Positions 20,481-30,872 of a DNA stretch of 64,000 bases are shown here, in pieces. This stretch comes from Trichomonas vaginalis G3. Taxonomy: Eukaryota > Parabasalia > Trichomonadida > Trichomonadidae. The stretch lies in the NCBI RefSeq assembly GCF_026262505.1, contig NC_067203.1, positions 5,332,001 to 5,396,000 on the forward strand, written 5' to 3'. How positions within the stretch are numbered: the stretch's first letter is position 1; each line of letters starts with the position of its first letter. A program made the translations under genes and the position numbers. The notes under the pieces were generated by a model that was not told the origin of the DNA, did not search any database, and was given only the letters and a program-made list of their open reading frames with translations.

Positions 20481-22082
20481 TTAGTCTATTTCAATGTCAA
20501 AGTACTGATCAACCCAGCCATTGTACATTTGTGTATCAACACCAACATAATCTGAGTTATCGCATGCATCAGCGTTAAGCAAATTGAGTTGTGGCAAATT
20601 ATCGTAAGAAGCTCCAACTTGGCCGACCCATTCTGAGTGTAACATTCTTGGGATTGATGTGAACTTAGCGTCGAACGCTCCGAAGCACATAGCGTCAGAA
20701 GCAGGCTTAATAAGTTCGAATCTTCCAGCGATTGCGTTTGTTGTTGTATCTCCTTGTTCACTGTAACGATCTTTATCATTCAAACGAATAAGTGTCTTCA
20801 TCTTGTCATCATCATATATACTTTGGCAAGTTCTTTGGAGAATCTTTGCGCGAGCGGAGTTTTCGTATGAATACCACTCCGGAGATGTCTGTGCGAGGGT
20901 GTCGTATCCAGCAGTCTTGAAGATGGACTCAACAGCAGGGACGTCGTAGCTTCCAACGAATCTTTTTTCGATTAATCTGCTGGTCATGTCCTTAGATTCG
21001 GCATTTTGGCCTGGAATCTCATCGACTGCAAGGACAAATTCATCCTGGTAGCCTTCTTTGTACTTGAATTTCTTGATATCAAGTAAGATATATTCGATAC
21101 CTGTTCCTGTGGAGTATTCTGACTTGTAGTTATCGAACCATTCACCTGCAGAATGGGATGCGAGGGTAGCAACGATGTTTCTGAACCAATATGGATATCC
21201 TTGGAATGATGCTTGAACTGTCTTAGCGTAATCGTTAGTTGTAATGATAGATGTTGATGTAATGGCGAGACCCATATCGCTGATGCAGAATTCATCGTCA
21301 GAATGAAGCATAAATGGATATGAAGATAATGAACGGCGATCAACAATGTTTCCAGTAGAATTGTAACGAAGTCTGTAACGCTTGGCAATTCTTACGGATT
21401 CGCCATATGTACGCCATGCTGTTTGGCCAATGAAAACATTATCTAAAGAAGATGTGCGGCCAACAATAACTGTACCACGGCGAGTGAATAGCGGTGCGTT
21501 ATCCTGCTGGAGAGCAAAGCCTTGAGCACGAGCGATATCGTAGATTGATGCATGAGACATGAACATCCATAAATCTTCGATTGTAAGAGTGTCGTCATTA
21601 GAAACTTTATTGTATGCCTCTACCATTCCTTCAATCTGTGCCATTGTAGTGGCGGCAGCAAAATACCATGGGTCGCTCATATCTGGATTAGATAAACCAG
21701 TTAATTTGACCCAGTTGTAGTTATTCTTAAAATAGTCACGAATTACTTTTGGAATTGTGTAGTTGTCTTCGCATTTGATATATTTAGAACATAAGTGCTG
21801 ATAAACATTGTTTCTGTGATTTTTGTAAAAACTAGCAGTGAAAATACCTTCAATATATCCAGCAGCATGGGTTTCTGCTAAAGCATCGGTGCCACGCTTG
21901 CCTTCAATCTGGAGATTGTACCATCCTGTGGAATTAAAATCAGTATCATCAAAGATTCCACGAGCTGCTGCATCTGAATCATATTTTCCTTCTTTATACA
22001 TATACTCACCTGTTTCGGCATGGTAATATGCGGAGATCATCCTCTGAACACAGAGGCTTCCAGAAAGGAAAACAAAAAACAT
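20481..22082 (-). CDS. Phospholipase B-like protein (PLBD family)
   Basis: A 533-residue protein starting at an ATG at 22082 with a short hydrophobic leader (MFFVFLSGSLC), as for secreted or lysosomal PLBD proteins. Family marks: AAGYIEGIFT (residues 73-82, like AAGYLEG), IGQTAWRTYGESVRIAKRY (218-236, like HNTW..Y...LR..K.Y) and SSYPFMLHSDDEF (253-265, like SYPG.L.S.DDFY). PLBD proteins are Ntn hydrolases that cleave themselves to expose a nucleophilic Cys in GxCSAL. Here the aligned stretch is RRGTVIVG (201-208), without Cys. Thr204 could be an alternative N-terminal nucleophile, or the enzyme may be altered or inactive; the alignment by eye is approximate. Full length and uninterrupted, so under selection. 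Confidence 0.85.
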   Translation of the reverse strand: MFFVFLSGSLCVQRMISAYYHAETGEYMYKEGKYDSDAAARGIFDDTDFNSTGWYNLQIEGKRGTDALAETHAAGYIEGIFTASFYKNHRNNVYQHLCSKYIKCEDNYTIPKVIRDYFKNNYNWVKLTGLSNPDMSDPWYFAAATTMAQIEGMVEAYNKVSNDDTLTIEDLWMFMSHASIYDIARAQGFALQQDNAPLFTRRGTVIVGRTSSLDNVFIGQTAWRTYGESVRIAKRYRLRYNSTGNIVDRRSLSSYPFMLHSDDEFCISDMGLAITSTSIITTNDYAKTVQASFQGYPYWFRNIVATLASHSAGEWFDNYKSEYSTGTGIEYILLDIKKFKYKEGYQDEFVLAVDEIPGQNAESKDMTSRLIEKRFVGSYDVPAVESIFKTAGYDTLAQTSPEWYSYENSARAKILQRTCQSIYDDDKMKTLIRLNDKDRYSEQGDTTTNAIAGRFELIKPASDAMCFGAFDAKFTSIPRMLHSEWVGQVGASYDNLPQLNLLNADACDNSDYVGVDTQMYNGWVDQYFDIEID

Positions 22083-22457
22083 TCTTGATTTATAAAAAAA
22101 CTTTTTTTTCAGAGCGGATAAGCGAAATTGATTTTTTATATTTTAACCAGACTCGATTCTTCAAATTGGGTTTAATACTTTCCGCTGGTCAAATCTTCAA
22201 AATTTTAATTCTTCAAATGTATTCTTCCATATCTTACATTCAATTACTCATGAAATGCATTATATCTTGAATACAAGTGGAATATGGTGATGCAAATGCT
22301 AATATTACACATTAATACTCAGCTAAATCATTTAATGTTTGTCTCCTGCCTGGAATTATATGATAGGATCAAAAGGACTTAGAATAGATATATGTACTAA
22401 GAAAGTTAATTATTCAGACATGTTTATTTAACTCAAAAAAATATAAATAAATTTACA
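22083..22457. other. Gene-free stretch between divergent/convergent neighbours
   Basis: AT-rich; holds the upstream region of the phospholipase B-like gene and the 3' end of the TPR gene. No motif recognised. Confidence 0.55.
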
Positions 22458-23735
22458 TTAGTTGTTATTAGAGGTACTTTCAAAGGAATCCGCTGTTGAA
22501 TTCTTTTCAACATTCTGTTCTTCATTGTTATCTTCAGCACTAGCTATTTCTTCTGCAACTTTTTGCACGCTTTCTCCAAGGTTTAATGTTGGCTGCTTCT
22601 GATCTTGTTCAGGTTCTTTCTTTTCCTCTTCCTCCTCTTCTTCTTCGTTCTTTTCTTCTTCCTCTTTATTGAGATCTTGTTCTCCATCGGCTTCTAGTTT
22701 TTCATCTTCAATTTTTTCTGTTATTTGTTCTTTTAATCCATCTGTGAGACTTAAACTCTTTGTTTCGGCTTGACTGTCATTATTCTGTTCAGATTCCTTC
22801 TTTTCCTCTTCTTCTTTGGCTTCTTCTTCCTCTTTGACCTCTTCTTCTTCATGCAATTCCAAGAAAGGTGCAATTGCTTCCGCTTCTTTGGTCATTTCAA
22901 GCTTTGTATATATATCGTAAGCTTTTTGATAAAATGGAAGAGATTCATGGTATTTTTCTGCATTCCTACAAGCTTCTCCAAATTCTGTGTAAATTTTTGC
23001 AGTTGATTCATCTTCTTCATGCTCACATTCCTTGTGGGACTGTTCAGCTATCATGTACGCATCGTAAGCTTCTTCATATTTCTCTTTTGCCGATAAAATT
23101 CTTGCATGAGTAAGATCTCTTCTAAATTTGAGCATTTTGTTCTCAATTTCGAGTTCCAATGCTGGTTTAAGAGTATTTCCGGCATGATTTATTTCTCGTT
23201 TATTCTCTCCTGAAAGCGCAAGATGTGCTTCCGACATTCCAACTGATATTTTCGCTTTCGTATCGTTATCAAGCTCCTTACCTGGTTCTAAAGCATGAGC
23301 CTTTTCGAAATGACGTAACGCACTCTTGGGTTTGTTTGAAAAATTGTAAAAATCTCCAAGTGAAGCGTGAACACGAAGTGCTTCTTCTGATGTTTCACCA
23401 TATACGACGTATATATAGCATTTTTGTTTCATAAGTAAGTTAAATCTATCTATTTCTTCGAGATTTTCATCTAATCTTGCTTCAATATCTTTTAATTTTT
23501 CTTCAGGAGGGCGAAGATCTCCTCTTTCATCTTCATGCTCGCGATAATACTTGTCTGCGAATGGTTCTGCCTGTTCTGCAAGAACAACTTTATTTCCGTT
23601 AATTGGTGTTGTCTTGGATAAACGATAACAGGAAGTATCTATGGTATTTTTAGGCACTACTCTCTTAACTGTGACCTTTTTTGTGTCAATTACTCGCCGA
23701 GTTTTTTTCTTTGGCGCGCTTTGAGGGCGCTGCAT
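22458..23735 (-). CDS. TPR-repeat protein with acidic C-terminal tail (TTC23-like)
   Basis: A 425-residue protein from an ATG at 23735. Residues 1-30 are basic (MQRPQSAPKKKTRRV). Residues about 80-290 form helix pairs with TPR consensus residues, for example ALRVHASLGDFYNFSNKPKSALRHFEKAHALEPG split over two repeats and YTEFGEACRNAEKYHESLPFYQKA. This arrangement recalls TTC23-type ciliary TPR proteins, but the assignment is tentative. Residues about 295-425 are very acidic and low complexity (runs of Glu with Lys and Gln). TPR arrays bind peptides of partner proteins; the tail is probably disordered. Confidence 0.75.
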   Translation of the reverse strand: MQRPQSAPKKKTRRVIDTKKVTVKRVVPKNTIDTSCYRLSKTTPINGNKVVLAEQAEPFADKYYREHEDERGDLRPPEEKLKDIEARLDENLEEIDRFNLLMKQKCYIYVVYGETSEEALRVHASLGDFYNFSNKPKSALRHFEKAHALEPGKELDNDTKAKISVGMSEAHLALSGENKREINHAGNTLKPALELEIENKMLKFRRDLTHARILSAKEKYEEAYDAYMIAEQSHKECEHEEDESTAKIYTEFGEACRNAEKYHESLPFYQKAYDIYTKLEMTKEAEAIAPFLELHEEEEVKEEEEAKEEEEKKESEQNNDSQAETKSLSLTDGLKEQITEKIEDEKLEADGEQDLNKEEEEKNEEEEEEEEKKEPEQDQKQPTLNLGESVQKVAEEIASAEDNNEEQNVEKNSTADSFESTSNNN

Positions 23736-23852
23736 TTTGAATACGTTACAAAAGTGGATTTTGTAAATTTGATCGGGTGTTAATTTTTTGATTGTTTATT
23801 CGAAATGATATCAAGCTCTTATGCTTCAGTTATCGGCGCGAAGTACTGCTAG

Positions 23853-25114
23853 ATGACATATAGTGTATATCCACCATTGCATTTTAAAAAAGGATATACA
23901 TTACTTGAATTATGTTGTTACCATGGAGCAGTTGATTGTTTCAAGTTTTTAAGAACGAAATTTAGCTCAGAAATAACACAAGAATGTCTAGAATTTTCAT
24001 TTTTAGGCGGAAATCAAGAGATCATGGGTGAATGTTTGAAATATAAAAAACCATGTGGCTATTGCATGGATAATGCAATTATTTCACACAATATCGATTT
24101 TGTTACATTCTTGGTGAATGAATACGGCTATAAAATCGATGTAATTCCTTGTGGACAGTCTAATAATCTTGAATCATTTTTAGCTTATTTCGATCAAACT
24201 AATAATATTCACAGATGTTTTGCTTATTCGGCGATGTTTGAAATACCATCTCTTTGTGAATATTTCCTTTCACTTGGTACAAATATTAATATAATGGGAG
24301 AATTTGGATCAGCTCTTCACATTGCAGCAAAGCATAATTGTATAGAGATAGCTGAATTTCTTATATCGCATGGTGCAAAAATCAATAATAATAATAATAA
24401 AAGCGAGGAAGCACACCTCTTCATAAAGCCGCACAATATAATAACAAAGAAATAGCCGAATTTCTAATTTCGCATGGTGCAAATATCGATAAAAAGGATG
24501 ATCGAGGGAGAACCGCTCTTCATGATGCAGCCAAGGATAATAGCAAAGAAATAGTTGAACTTCTTATTTCACACGGTTTAAATATCAACGAAAAAGATAA
24601 TGATGGGAAAACCGCTCTTCATTTTGCAGCATCTAATAATTGTAAAGAAATTGTCGAATTTCTTCTTTCACATGGCGCAAAAATCAGCGAAAAAGATAAT
24701 GATGGGGAAACCGCTCTTCATAAAGCAGCAAGATATAATCATAACAAAGAAACAGTCGAATTTCTTCTTTCACATGGTGCAAAAATAAACGAAAAAGATA
24801 ATGATTGGGAAACAGCTCTTCATTCTACAGTAGCATTTAATAGTAAAGTAACAGCCGAAGTTCTTCTTTCACATGGTGCAAATGTCAACGAAAAAGATAA
24901 ACGTGGACAAACCGCTCTTCATTTTGCAGTACGTGAACATAGAAAAGAAATGGCCGAAGTTCTTATTTCATATGGCGCAAATATCAATGAAAAAGATAGA
25001 TATAGAAAAACAGCTCTTCAATATGCATTAGATAATGGTAATAAAAATATTGCTGAACTTCTTATTTCACATGGCGCAAATATTAAGGATTCACCCAACT
25101 GTATGCTAATTTGA
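23853..25114 (+). pseudogene. Ankyrin-repeat protein with DUF3447 region, 5' truncated and frameshifted
   Basis: The first frame (ATG 23853 to about 24455) encodes the DUF3447-type region of trichomonad ankyrin proteins: LLELCCYHGAVDCFKFLRT, CLEFSFLGGNQEIM, AIISHNIDFVTFL, then one ankyrin repeat (SALHIAAKHN). From about 24413 homology continues in another frame with seven or eight ankyrin repeats (TALHFAASNNCKEIVEFLLSHG type) to a TGA at 25112-25114. One frameshift near an AATAAT microsatellite at 24382-24400 separates them. Family members usually carry about 190 more residues at the N-terminus; here the frame begins directly at SVYPPLHFKKGYTLLE, so the 5' part is lost. Probably a decayed gene copy beside the TPR gene. 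Confidence 0.8.
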
Positions 25115-25940
25115 GAACCTGACATGAATGCATGCAATTTTGAGGAGTTCATTTGGGTATTATCAATGAATAAATGGTAGGGGAAAAATCCTTCAATCTC
25201 TCACTAAAAATGCAATTTTTATGGGATTAAAAAACTTAATAACTTGACAAAATCTTTTTTATTGTTTCCTACATGATGCTTTTATTAAGATAAGCAAACA
25301 AACTATGCGATTGCTGAATTAGATTCTCTTTTAAGATCTTTCGTCCAAAACTCTGAATTGTAGCAATGTTTCACCAAAAAGCACTCAGATTAACTTAATA
25401 GTAATACATTCAAGTCAATGCCACTTCCCTCATTATTTATTGCATATACTTTCAAGAAAATCTTCCATTTCTCGAAATTTCAACGATTTTTCCAATAAAA
25501 AAAGAAAATTAATGATTATTAAGGATACAATTCTTGAGTACTTTAATCTTAAATAGTAAAGTTTGAATAATACGCTTAATATTAATTCAAACGTATTTTT
25601 TAGTGAAAAATAAGCACTGTTTGGAATAATATTGAAGGAATATTCTTCTGAGTATTAGAATTGGTTATAATTCCTTCGTAAAAATGTATAAAAAAAGAAA
25701 ATTAAGTTAATAAGCATGAAATTTCGGTCTTGTTTATTCAAATGTTGAAGACACCATCGAGGAGAGACCTTACTTGGACCTCATCATCCTCCTCTTTCTT
25801 TTCAGTCTCCGCATGCGCTTCTTGAGCCACTTACCTCTCATAGTGACAGAGCCAAAGATTATTTTCCCCTCGAAAAATTGTTTAGAAAGATATTAGAAAC
25901 AATCGATAGAAAATAGTTCACCATAACTATTGCTTACAAA
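25115..25940. other. Gene-free stretch before the inverted satellite arrays
   Basis: AT-rich; no frame, repeat or RNA gene recognised. Confidence 0.55.
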
Positions 25941-26592
25941 TAAAAGGCAAGATAGAATTTTCTAGACATAAAGAAGTTGTTTACCGAGTTTTAGCTCTTA
26001 TCTCTAACAAAAAATTAATTTTTTAAAAAATGACCGAATACGTTTCACAGCGAGAAAAAAATAAAAGGCAAGATAGAATTTTCTAGACATAAAGAAGTTG
26101 TTTACCGAGTTTTAACTCTTATCTCTAACAAAAAATTAATTTTTTAAAAAATGACCGAATACGTTTCACAGCGAGAAAAAAATAAAAGGCAAGATAGAAT
26201 TTTCTAGACATAAAGAAGTTGTTTACCGAGTTTTAGCTCTTATCTCTAACAAAAAATTAATTTTTAAAAAAATGACCGAATACGTTTCACAGCGAGAAAA
26301 AAATAAAAGGCAAGATAGAATTTTCTAGACATAAAGAAGTTGTTTACCGAGTTTTAGCTCTTATCTCTAACAAAAAATTAATTTTTTAAAAAATGACCGA
26401 ATACGTTTCACAGCGAGAAAAAATAAAAGGCAAGATAGAATTTTCTAGACATAAAGAAGTTGTTTACCGAGTTTTAGCTCTTATCTCTAACAAAAAATTA
26501 ATTTTTAAAAAAATGACCGAATACGTTTCACAGCGAGAAAAAAATAAAAGGCAAGATAGAATTTTCTAGACATAAAGAAGTTTTCTACCAAG
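25941..26592 (+). repeat. Tandem array of a 121-bp unit, left arm (5.4 copies)
   Basis: Units begin TAAAAGGCAAGATAG at 25941, 26062, 26183, 26304, 26424 and 26545; the spacing is 121 bp, once 120. Copies differ only by A-run length and one or two bases. The same unit occurs in inverse orientation at 31371-31727, so the two arrays form long inverted arms around 4.8 kb. Near identity indicates recent amplification or gene conversion. Confidence 0.95.
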
Positions 26593-27000
26593 TGTCAGCT
26601 GTTACTTCTTCTCAATACTGATATAAAATAAAAATCTTTATTATTTATTTAGCCTTTATTGTTTCATTAAACTTCATTTATTTTATATTATAGTTTTATT
26701 CTTTTAGCTACTTGTAAAATAATCTAATTTTATATCATCATTTTACCGGATTATTCTTCAGTACATCGATTGTGTATCTAAAATAATATTATTATCCTTA
26801 TTCTGTTTTTTCCAAAATTCTTTTAAATATCTTTTTTGGTTAGATTACTTTATACTTTTTACTTTTATTTTTTAATTTCAAAAAAAATTTGGTGATTGTT
26901 CTATTCTGTTACAATGTGCATTATCATATTCTAATGAATTATTCATTACATACATTTAAAAAAACTTGTTAAAAATGAAATTAAAAAATTATGTTTATTA
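26593..27000. other. AT-rich spacer between array and integrase
   Basis: No frame or repeat recognised; inside the inverted arms. Confidence 0.5.
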
Positions 27001-27895
27001 TTACGCTGTGAATGTGTCAACAGCGGTCATGCCTGTATCTGTATCCCATATTTGCCACAACCTTTCTGTATCTGCATTTGTGTATTTCGGTTTCAGCTGA
27101 TACATTTGATTTGGCGTGTAATTTGTTCCAGTTAATGGATTAATTGGGAGATCTTCATGCGGTGTTATTATTGTACTCCCAAATAAAGGCAGGAATAGCC
27201 TGAATGCTTTGGCAGCGCTCCAATGTCGGCCAGAATCTCTCAATCTTCCCATTTTGGTAGGGAGAATGAGAGTCTGTATGCCGCCATTGTACGCCCCAAA
27301 GATCAAGTAGATCTTGAAAGGCGCCCCTATTTTCTGAACCGTTGTCGGTCCAGAAACAATAAGGGACGCCAAATTCAATGAAGGCGGAAGCCGCAACGTT
27401 CGCTGTCGTCGCTGCCAGCATATCTGGTATTTGTATACACGCTAGGACTTTGCGGCTAAAATCGTCGATTATGCCATAAATATACTGGCCACGAACACCC
27501 CTAAAATAATGAACATCTGCGTGCCAGATAAGATTGGGTGAAAGCGCCCAATATCTTACTGCTGTTTCTTGCCCGGCATGCTCTAATCGCGTCTTGGTGA
27601 AATGATTTTCTTTGAAGTATCTGCGTACTTCTCTATAAGATACATCAATTTGTTGTAATTTCAAACGTTTCCATTGTTTTGTTTGACCACAGGGAAAGGC
27701 CCAGTGGTCATGTATCACAGCAAGAGCTTTGATTTGGTCGTAGGGATTGACCCTACGACCTTTCTTGCCTTTAGGCAATGGGAGATTCTGTAAGCTAAAT
27801 TGATTTTGTAAAAAAGATTTTGAAACATCTAAATATTTGAAATCATTTGATTGAAGGGGGCGGCGACAAATTTGCCCAGCCAGTAAAGTATTCAA
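27001..27895 (-). mobile_element. Decayed DDE (rve) integrase of a virus-like or related element
   Basis: The minus strand encodes a retroviral-type integrase core. The visible catalytic surroundings are HADVHYF, TDNGSENRG and NGKIERFW, giving the D, D, E triad, preceded by a helix-turn-helix-like region. Integrases of this sort are carried by Polinton/Maverick elements, which are abundant in trichomonads, and by Ginger-type DNA transposons; by eye I cannot choose. The copy is not whole: the coding region shows about one break, and no capsid, polymerase or protease gene is found nearby, so it is treated as a fossil fragment. Modest decay suggests a fairly young relic. It lies inside the inverted 121-bp arrays. 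Confidence 0.75.
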
Positions 27896-27910
27896 TTTTT
27901 TTGCATTTTT

Positions 27911-27953
27911 TTAAGGGTGCACACGAGAGGATCATGTAAACTTCAGAATTTAG
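27911..27953. repeat. Solo end of the TTAA/GGGTGCAC element family
   Basis: TTAA (27911-27914) then GGGTGCACACGAGAGGATC, continuing to 27953, is the inverse of 17847-17885, the right end of the element at 15446-17889. It breaks off exactly where the MULE terminal repeat begins (27952), so the MULE appears to have inserted into, or beside, this fragment. Confidence 0.75.
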
Positions 27954-30559
27954 CTTCTTAACTTAAATCATGGAATGTCTCAAAGACAAAAGTAGCATAC
28001 AGCATGTAAAGCTAAAGAAAGATAATCATAATTAATACCTTAATTTTTAATATTACGCATTTTTAGGTGCAAAATTTAAAAACATTCTAATACAATAGAG
28101 CAGTTTCCAAAAGTAGCATACAGTATGTAAAGCTAAAGAAAGATAATCATAATTAATACCTTAATTTTTAATATTACGCATTTTTAGGTGCAAAATTTAA
28201 AAACATTCTAATACAATAGAGCAGTTTCCAAAAGTAGCATACAGCATGCAAAGCTAAAGAAAGATAATCATAATTAATACCTTTAAAGTTTAAAATCTTG
28301 ATTTTTTTTAAAATCAAATATTTATAACTTTAATACATACAGCTTAAACCTTATACTTGTTTTCTCTTGTGAGAAAGCAATCTTACAAAGCTAACAATCC
28401 TAAAAAATAAAGAATTAAAATTTAATAATTTAATCTAACAAAATTTCTCTCTTTATCCTTTTGCACTCTTTATATGCAACTCAAATCCATCATATAATAT
28501 TCCTATAATACTCTTGCCTCAAACAATGACGAACAAACTGCTATTCTCATTTAATTACAGACCAAATCTATTCAAATTTCTGAATTTTTAATTTTCATTT
28601 CAATTTCAAATGGAATTAGAAGAAGAAACTATCTTTACTGTTATGGATCTTTGTAAATTTGGAGTTAAACAAGAAATACAAGCACAGTATGGATATGGTG
28701 AACGTGTCAGGAAAGAAAGATCTCAGATTTCATTCCACTGCAAATATCCAAAATGTCCTGCACATTTTAATGTTGCAATCTTGGATCAAAATAAATACAA
28801 ACTAATCAAAATAGTTGAAGAACATGATCATTCCGCCCCAAATGACAAAAGTCAATATTCGTCTGTCTTTTATCGCAAATATTTAGAACATTACTTCCAA
28901 ACAGATGACAATCAAAGAGCGATAGCACAGCTAAATGCATTCAAAGATCTTGAAATTCCTCTTACAGGTCCGTCCATTCCAGAGATGTACGCTCAAAAAC
29001 CACGTGCAATCAAACGATTTGCAGAGAGAATACATGCTCTTCAAACTAGATATTCTCCTGACGATGTTGTGTCATTGCAAATCTTTGTTCAGACAGTACA
29101 AGAAGAATCTCCAGATGATCTCATTGCATTTGAAGTCTCAGACAATAATATGTGTTTCTATTACGCGTCTTTTGAAGGCAAAGCTTATGCGCATAGTATC
29201 AAGACATTTTATATAGACAGCACCTATAAATTGTTGCGATCAAACATTCCATTGTATGCATTTACTGGCAAAATCAAAGATTTTCACATTTTCCCTTTTT
29301 TATATTTCTTTTGTCAACCAGACACTTATCAAAACATTCAAGTTTGCGTGTGCGCCTATCTCAGATGGGTAACAATTGAGCCAGAATACATTAGCATGGA
29401 CTGTGCTCCACAGATAGCTCAAGCAATAGAAGAAAGCATTCCACAAGCTCAAATACTTTGGTGCGGAGTACATGTTCTTCGTGCAATTCTTCGCAAATCA
29501 AATAAGTTTTCTTCTCAAGAAAAATTTGAACAATTCTATAATTTGATGAAGGATTTAGTCTTCAAATTAGATGCAGAACATGAGGAAGAAGCAAATGCTG
29601 CTTATGATCAAGTTCTGGAGTTGCTCGACACAGATCCAACAGCATCTCAATACTTTAACAGACAATGGCGTTACAACATATCAAGATTGATTGCTCGTGA
29701 CAGGCGTGAAGGCGACGCAACTAACAATATTGCCGAAGCTCATTTTAGAACACTCAAACATGACTATTTTCCTGATCGAAAAAATCTCAGAATTGATGAT
29801 GTTATTATAGAAATTTATACAAAAGTGATACCATCTTTCGTTATCAAACTCAAAATTGATCAAAATCCAGCAGATGACCGTGTCATTAGGATCATGGAAA
29901 AAGCAACTATCGCAGAAATTGATGTAAAAAGACAAAGAAAAATCGAGAGTATTTCAATGCTCAATAGATTGCTCAATGCTGTTAGTGATGACTCAATAGA
30001 TCCCACTAAAATATATCCTACCTTGAAAGTATTATTACAAAGAACTCATTTTATTTAATTTTGATTTTAATTTTAGATTAAATTATTAAATTTTAATTCT
30101 TTATTTTTTAGGATTGTTAGCTTTGTAAGATTGCTTTCTCACAAGAGAAAACAAGTATAAGGTTTAAGCTGTATGTATTAAAGTTATAAATATTTGATTT
30201 TAAAAAAAATCAAGATTTTAAACTTTAAAGGTATTAATTATGATTATCTTTCTTTAGCTTTGCATGCTGTATGCTACTTTTGGAAACTGCTCTATTGTAT
30301 TAGAATGTTTTTAAATTTTGCACCTAAAAATGCGTAATATTAAAAATTAAGGTATTAATTATGATTATCTTTCTTTAGCTTTACATACTGTATGCTACTT
30401 TTGGAAACTGCTCTATTGTATTAGAATGTTTTTAAATTTTGCACCTAAAAATGCGTAATATTAAAAATTAAGGTATTAATTATGATTATCTTTCTTTAGC
30501 TTTACATGCTGTATGCTACTTTTGTCTTTGAGACATTCCATGATTTAAGTTAAGAAGCT
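27952..30559 (+). mobile_element. Whole-looking Mutator-like element with 487-bp terminal inverted repeats
   Basis: The left repeat (27952-28438) and right repeat (30073-30559) are both 487 bp and nearly identical in inverse orientation. Each contains three tandem copies of a 121-bp unit (in the left arm the AGTAGCATACAG start lies at 27991, 28112 and 28233), a structure recalling foldback-type elements. The interior has one intact transposase gene. Near-perfect arms imply recent transposition. No clear 9-bp target duplication is seen: left flank TCAGAATTT, right flank TTAACAAAA. That may mean later rearrangement or a wrongly placed boundary. Confidence 0.9.
28610..30058 (+). CDS. MULE transposase with N-terminal zinc-binding domain
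   Basis: An uninterrupted 482-residue protein. Residues 25-76 form a WRKY/FLYWCH-like zinc domain (Cys44, Cys49, His72, His74) that should bind the terminal repeats. Residues about 165-380 are the MULE transposase (RNase-H-like DDE) core: FYIDSTYKLL with Asp203, ISMDCAPQI with Asp264, the C-x2-H pair Cys285/His288 in LWCGVHVL, and TNNIAEAHFR with Glu376. All catalytic residues expected are present, so it is probably functional. The gene starts 171 bp inside the left terminal repeat and ends 14 bp before the right one. Compared with the decayed copy at 2851-4031 the core is clearly homologous but well diverged, so the two are different subfamilies or ages. Confidence 0.92.
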   Translation: MELEEETIFTVMDLCKFGVKQEIQAQYGYGERVRKERSQISFHCKYPKCPAHFNVAILDQNKYKLIKIVEEHDHSAPNDKSQYSSVFYRKYLEHYFQTDDNQRAIAQLNAFKDLEIPLTGPSIPEMYAQKPRAIKRFAERIHALQTRYSPDDVVSLQIFVQTVQEESPDDLIAFEVSDNNMCFYYASFEGKAYAHSIKTFYIDSTYKLLRSNIPLYAFTGKIKDFHIFPFLYFFCQPDTYQNIQVCVCAYLRWVTIEPEYISMDCAPQIAQAIEESIPQAQILWCGVHVLRAILRKSNKFSSQEKFEQFYNLMKDLVFKLDAEHEEEANAAYDQVLELLDTDPTASQYFNRQWRYNISRLIARDRREGDATNNIAEAHFRTLKHDYFPDRKNLRIDDVIIEIYTKVIPSFVIKLKIDQNPADDRVIRIMEKATIAEIDVKRQRKIESISMLNRLLNAVSDDSIDPTKIYPTLKVLLQRTHFI

Positions 30560-30637
30560 TTAACAAAAATGCAAAAAAAATGTAATAAGATAAAAAAATT
30601 TTTAGTATCGATAATCTGAAATATGTTGTTTACTTAG

Positions 30638-30872
30638 GCCGCGAGCGAAGCGAGCGGCTTAGTTTCGTAATTTCGTACAATCTTTTTTCGAATTTGTTCT
30701 TTTCTAAAGCCGCGAGCGAAGCGAGCGGCTTAGTTTCGTAGTTTCGTACAATTTTTTTTCGAATCTGTTCTTTTCTTAAGCCGCGAGCGAAGCGAGTGGC
30801 TTAGTTTCGTAATTTCATACAATTATTTTTCGAATTTGTTCTTTTTGTCAACCGCGAGCGAAGCGAGTGGCT
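30638..30872. repeat. Four-copy GC-rich palindrome array, 70-bp period
   Basis: The palindrome-like core CCGCGAGCGAAGCGAGCGGC occurs at about 30640, 30711, 30781 and 30852, the last two with GTGG in place of CGGC. Units are joined by TTAGTTTCGTAATTTCGTAC and AT-rich spacer. GC content of the core is about 80 percent in otherwise roughly 28 percent DNA. The related two-copy form at 2221-2346 lies beside the other MULE. Confidence 0.9.

Noticed and set aside
20486-21388. Alternative frames inside the phospholipase B-like gene
   Set aside because: They are shadows of the real gene; low-complexity translations with no motifs.
27001-27895. A complete Polinton/Maverick in this region
   Set aside because: Only an integrase relic is visible; no polymerase, protease or capsid-type gene is present in the window.
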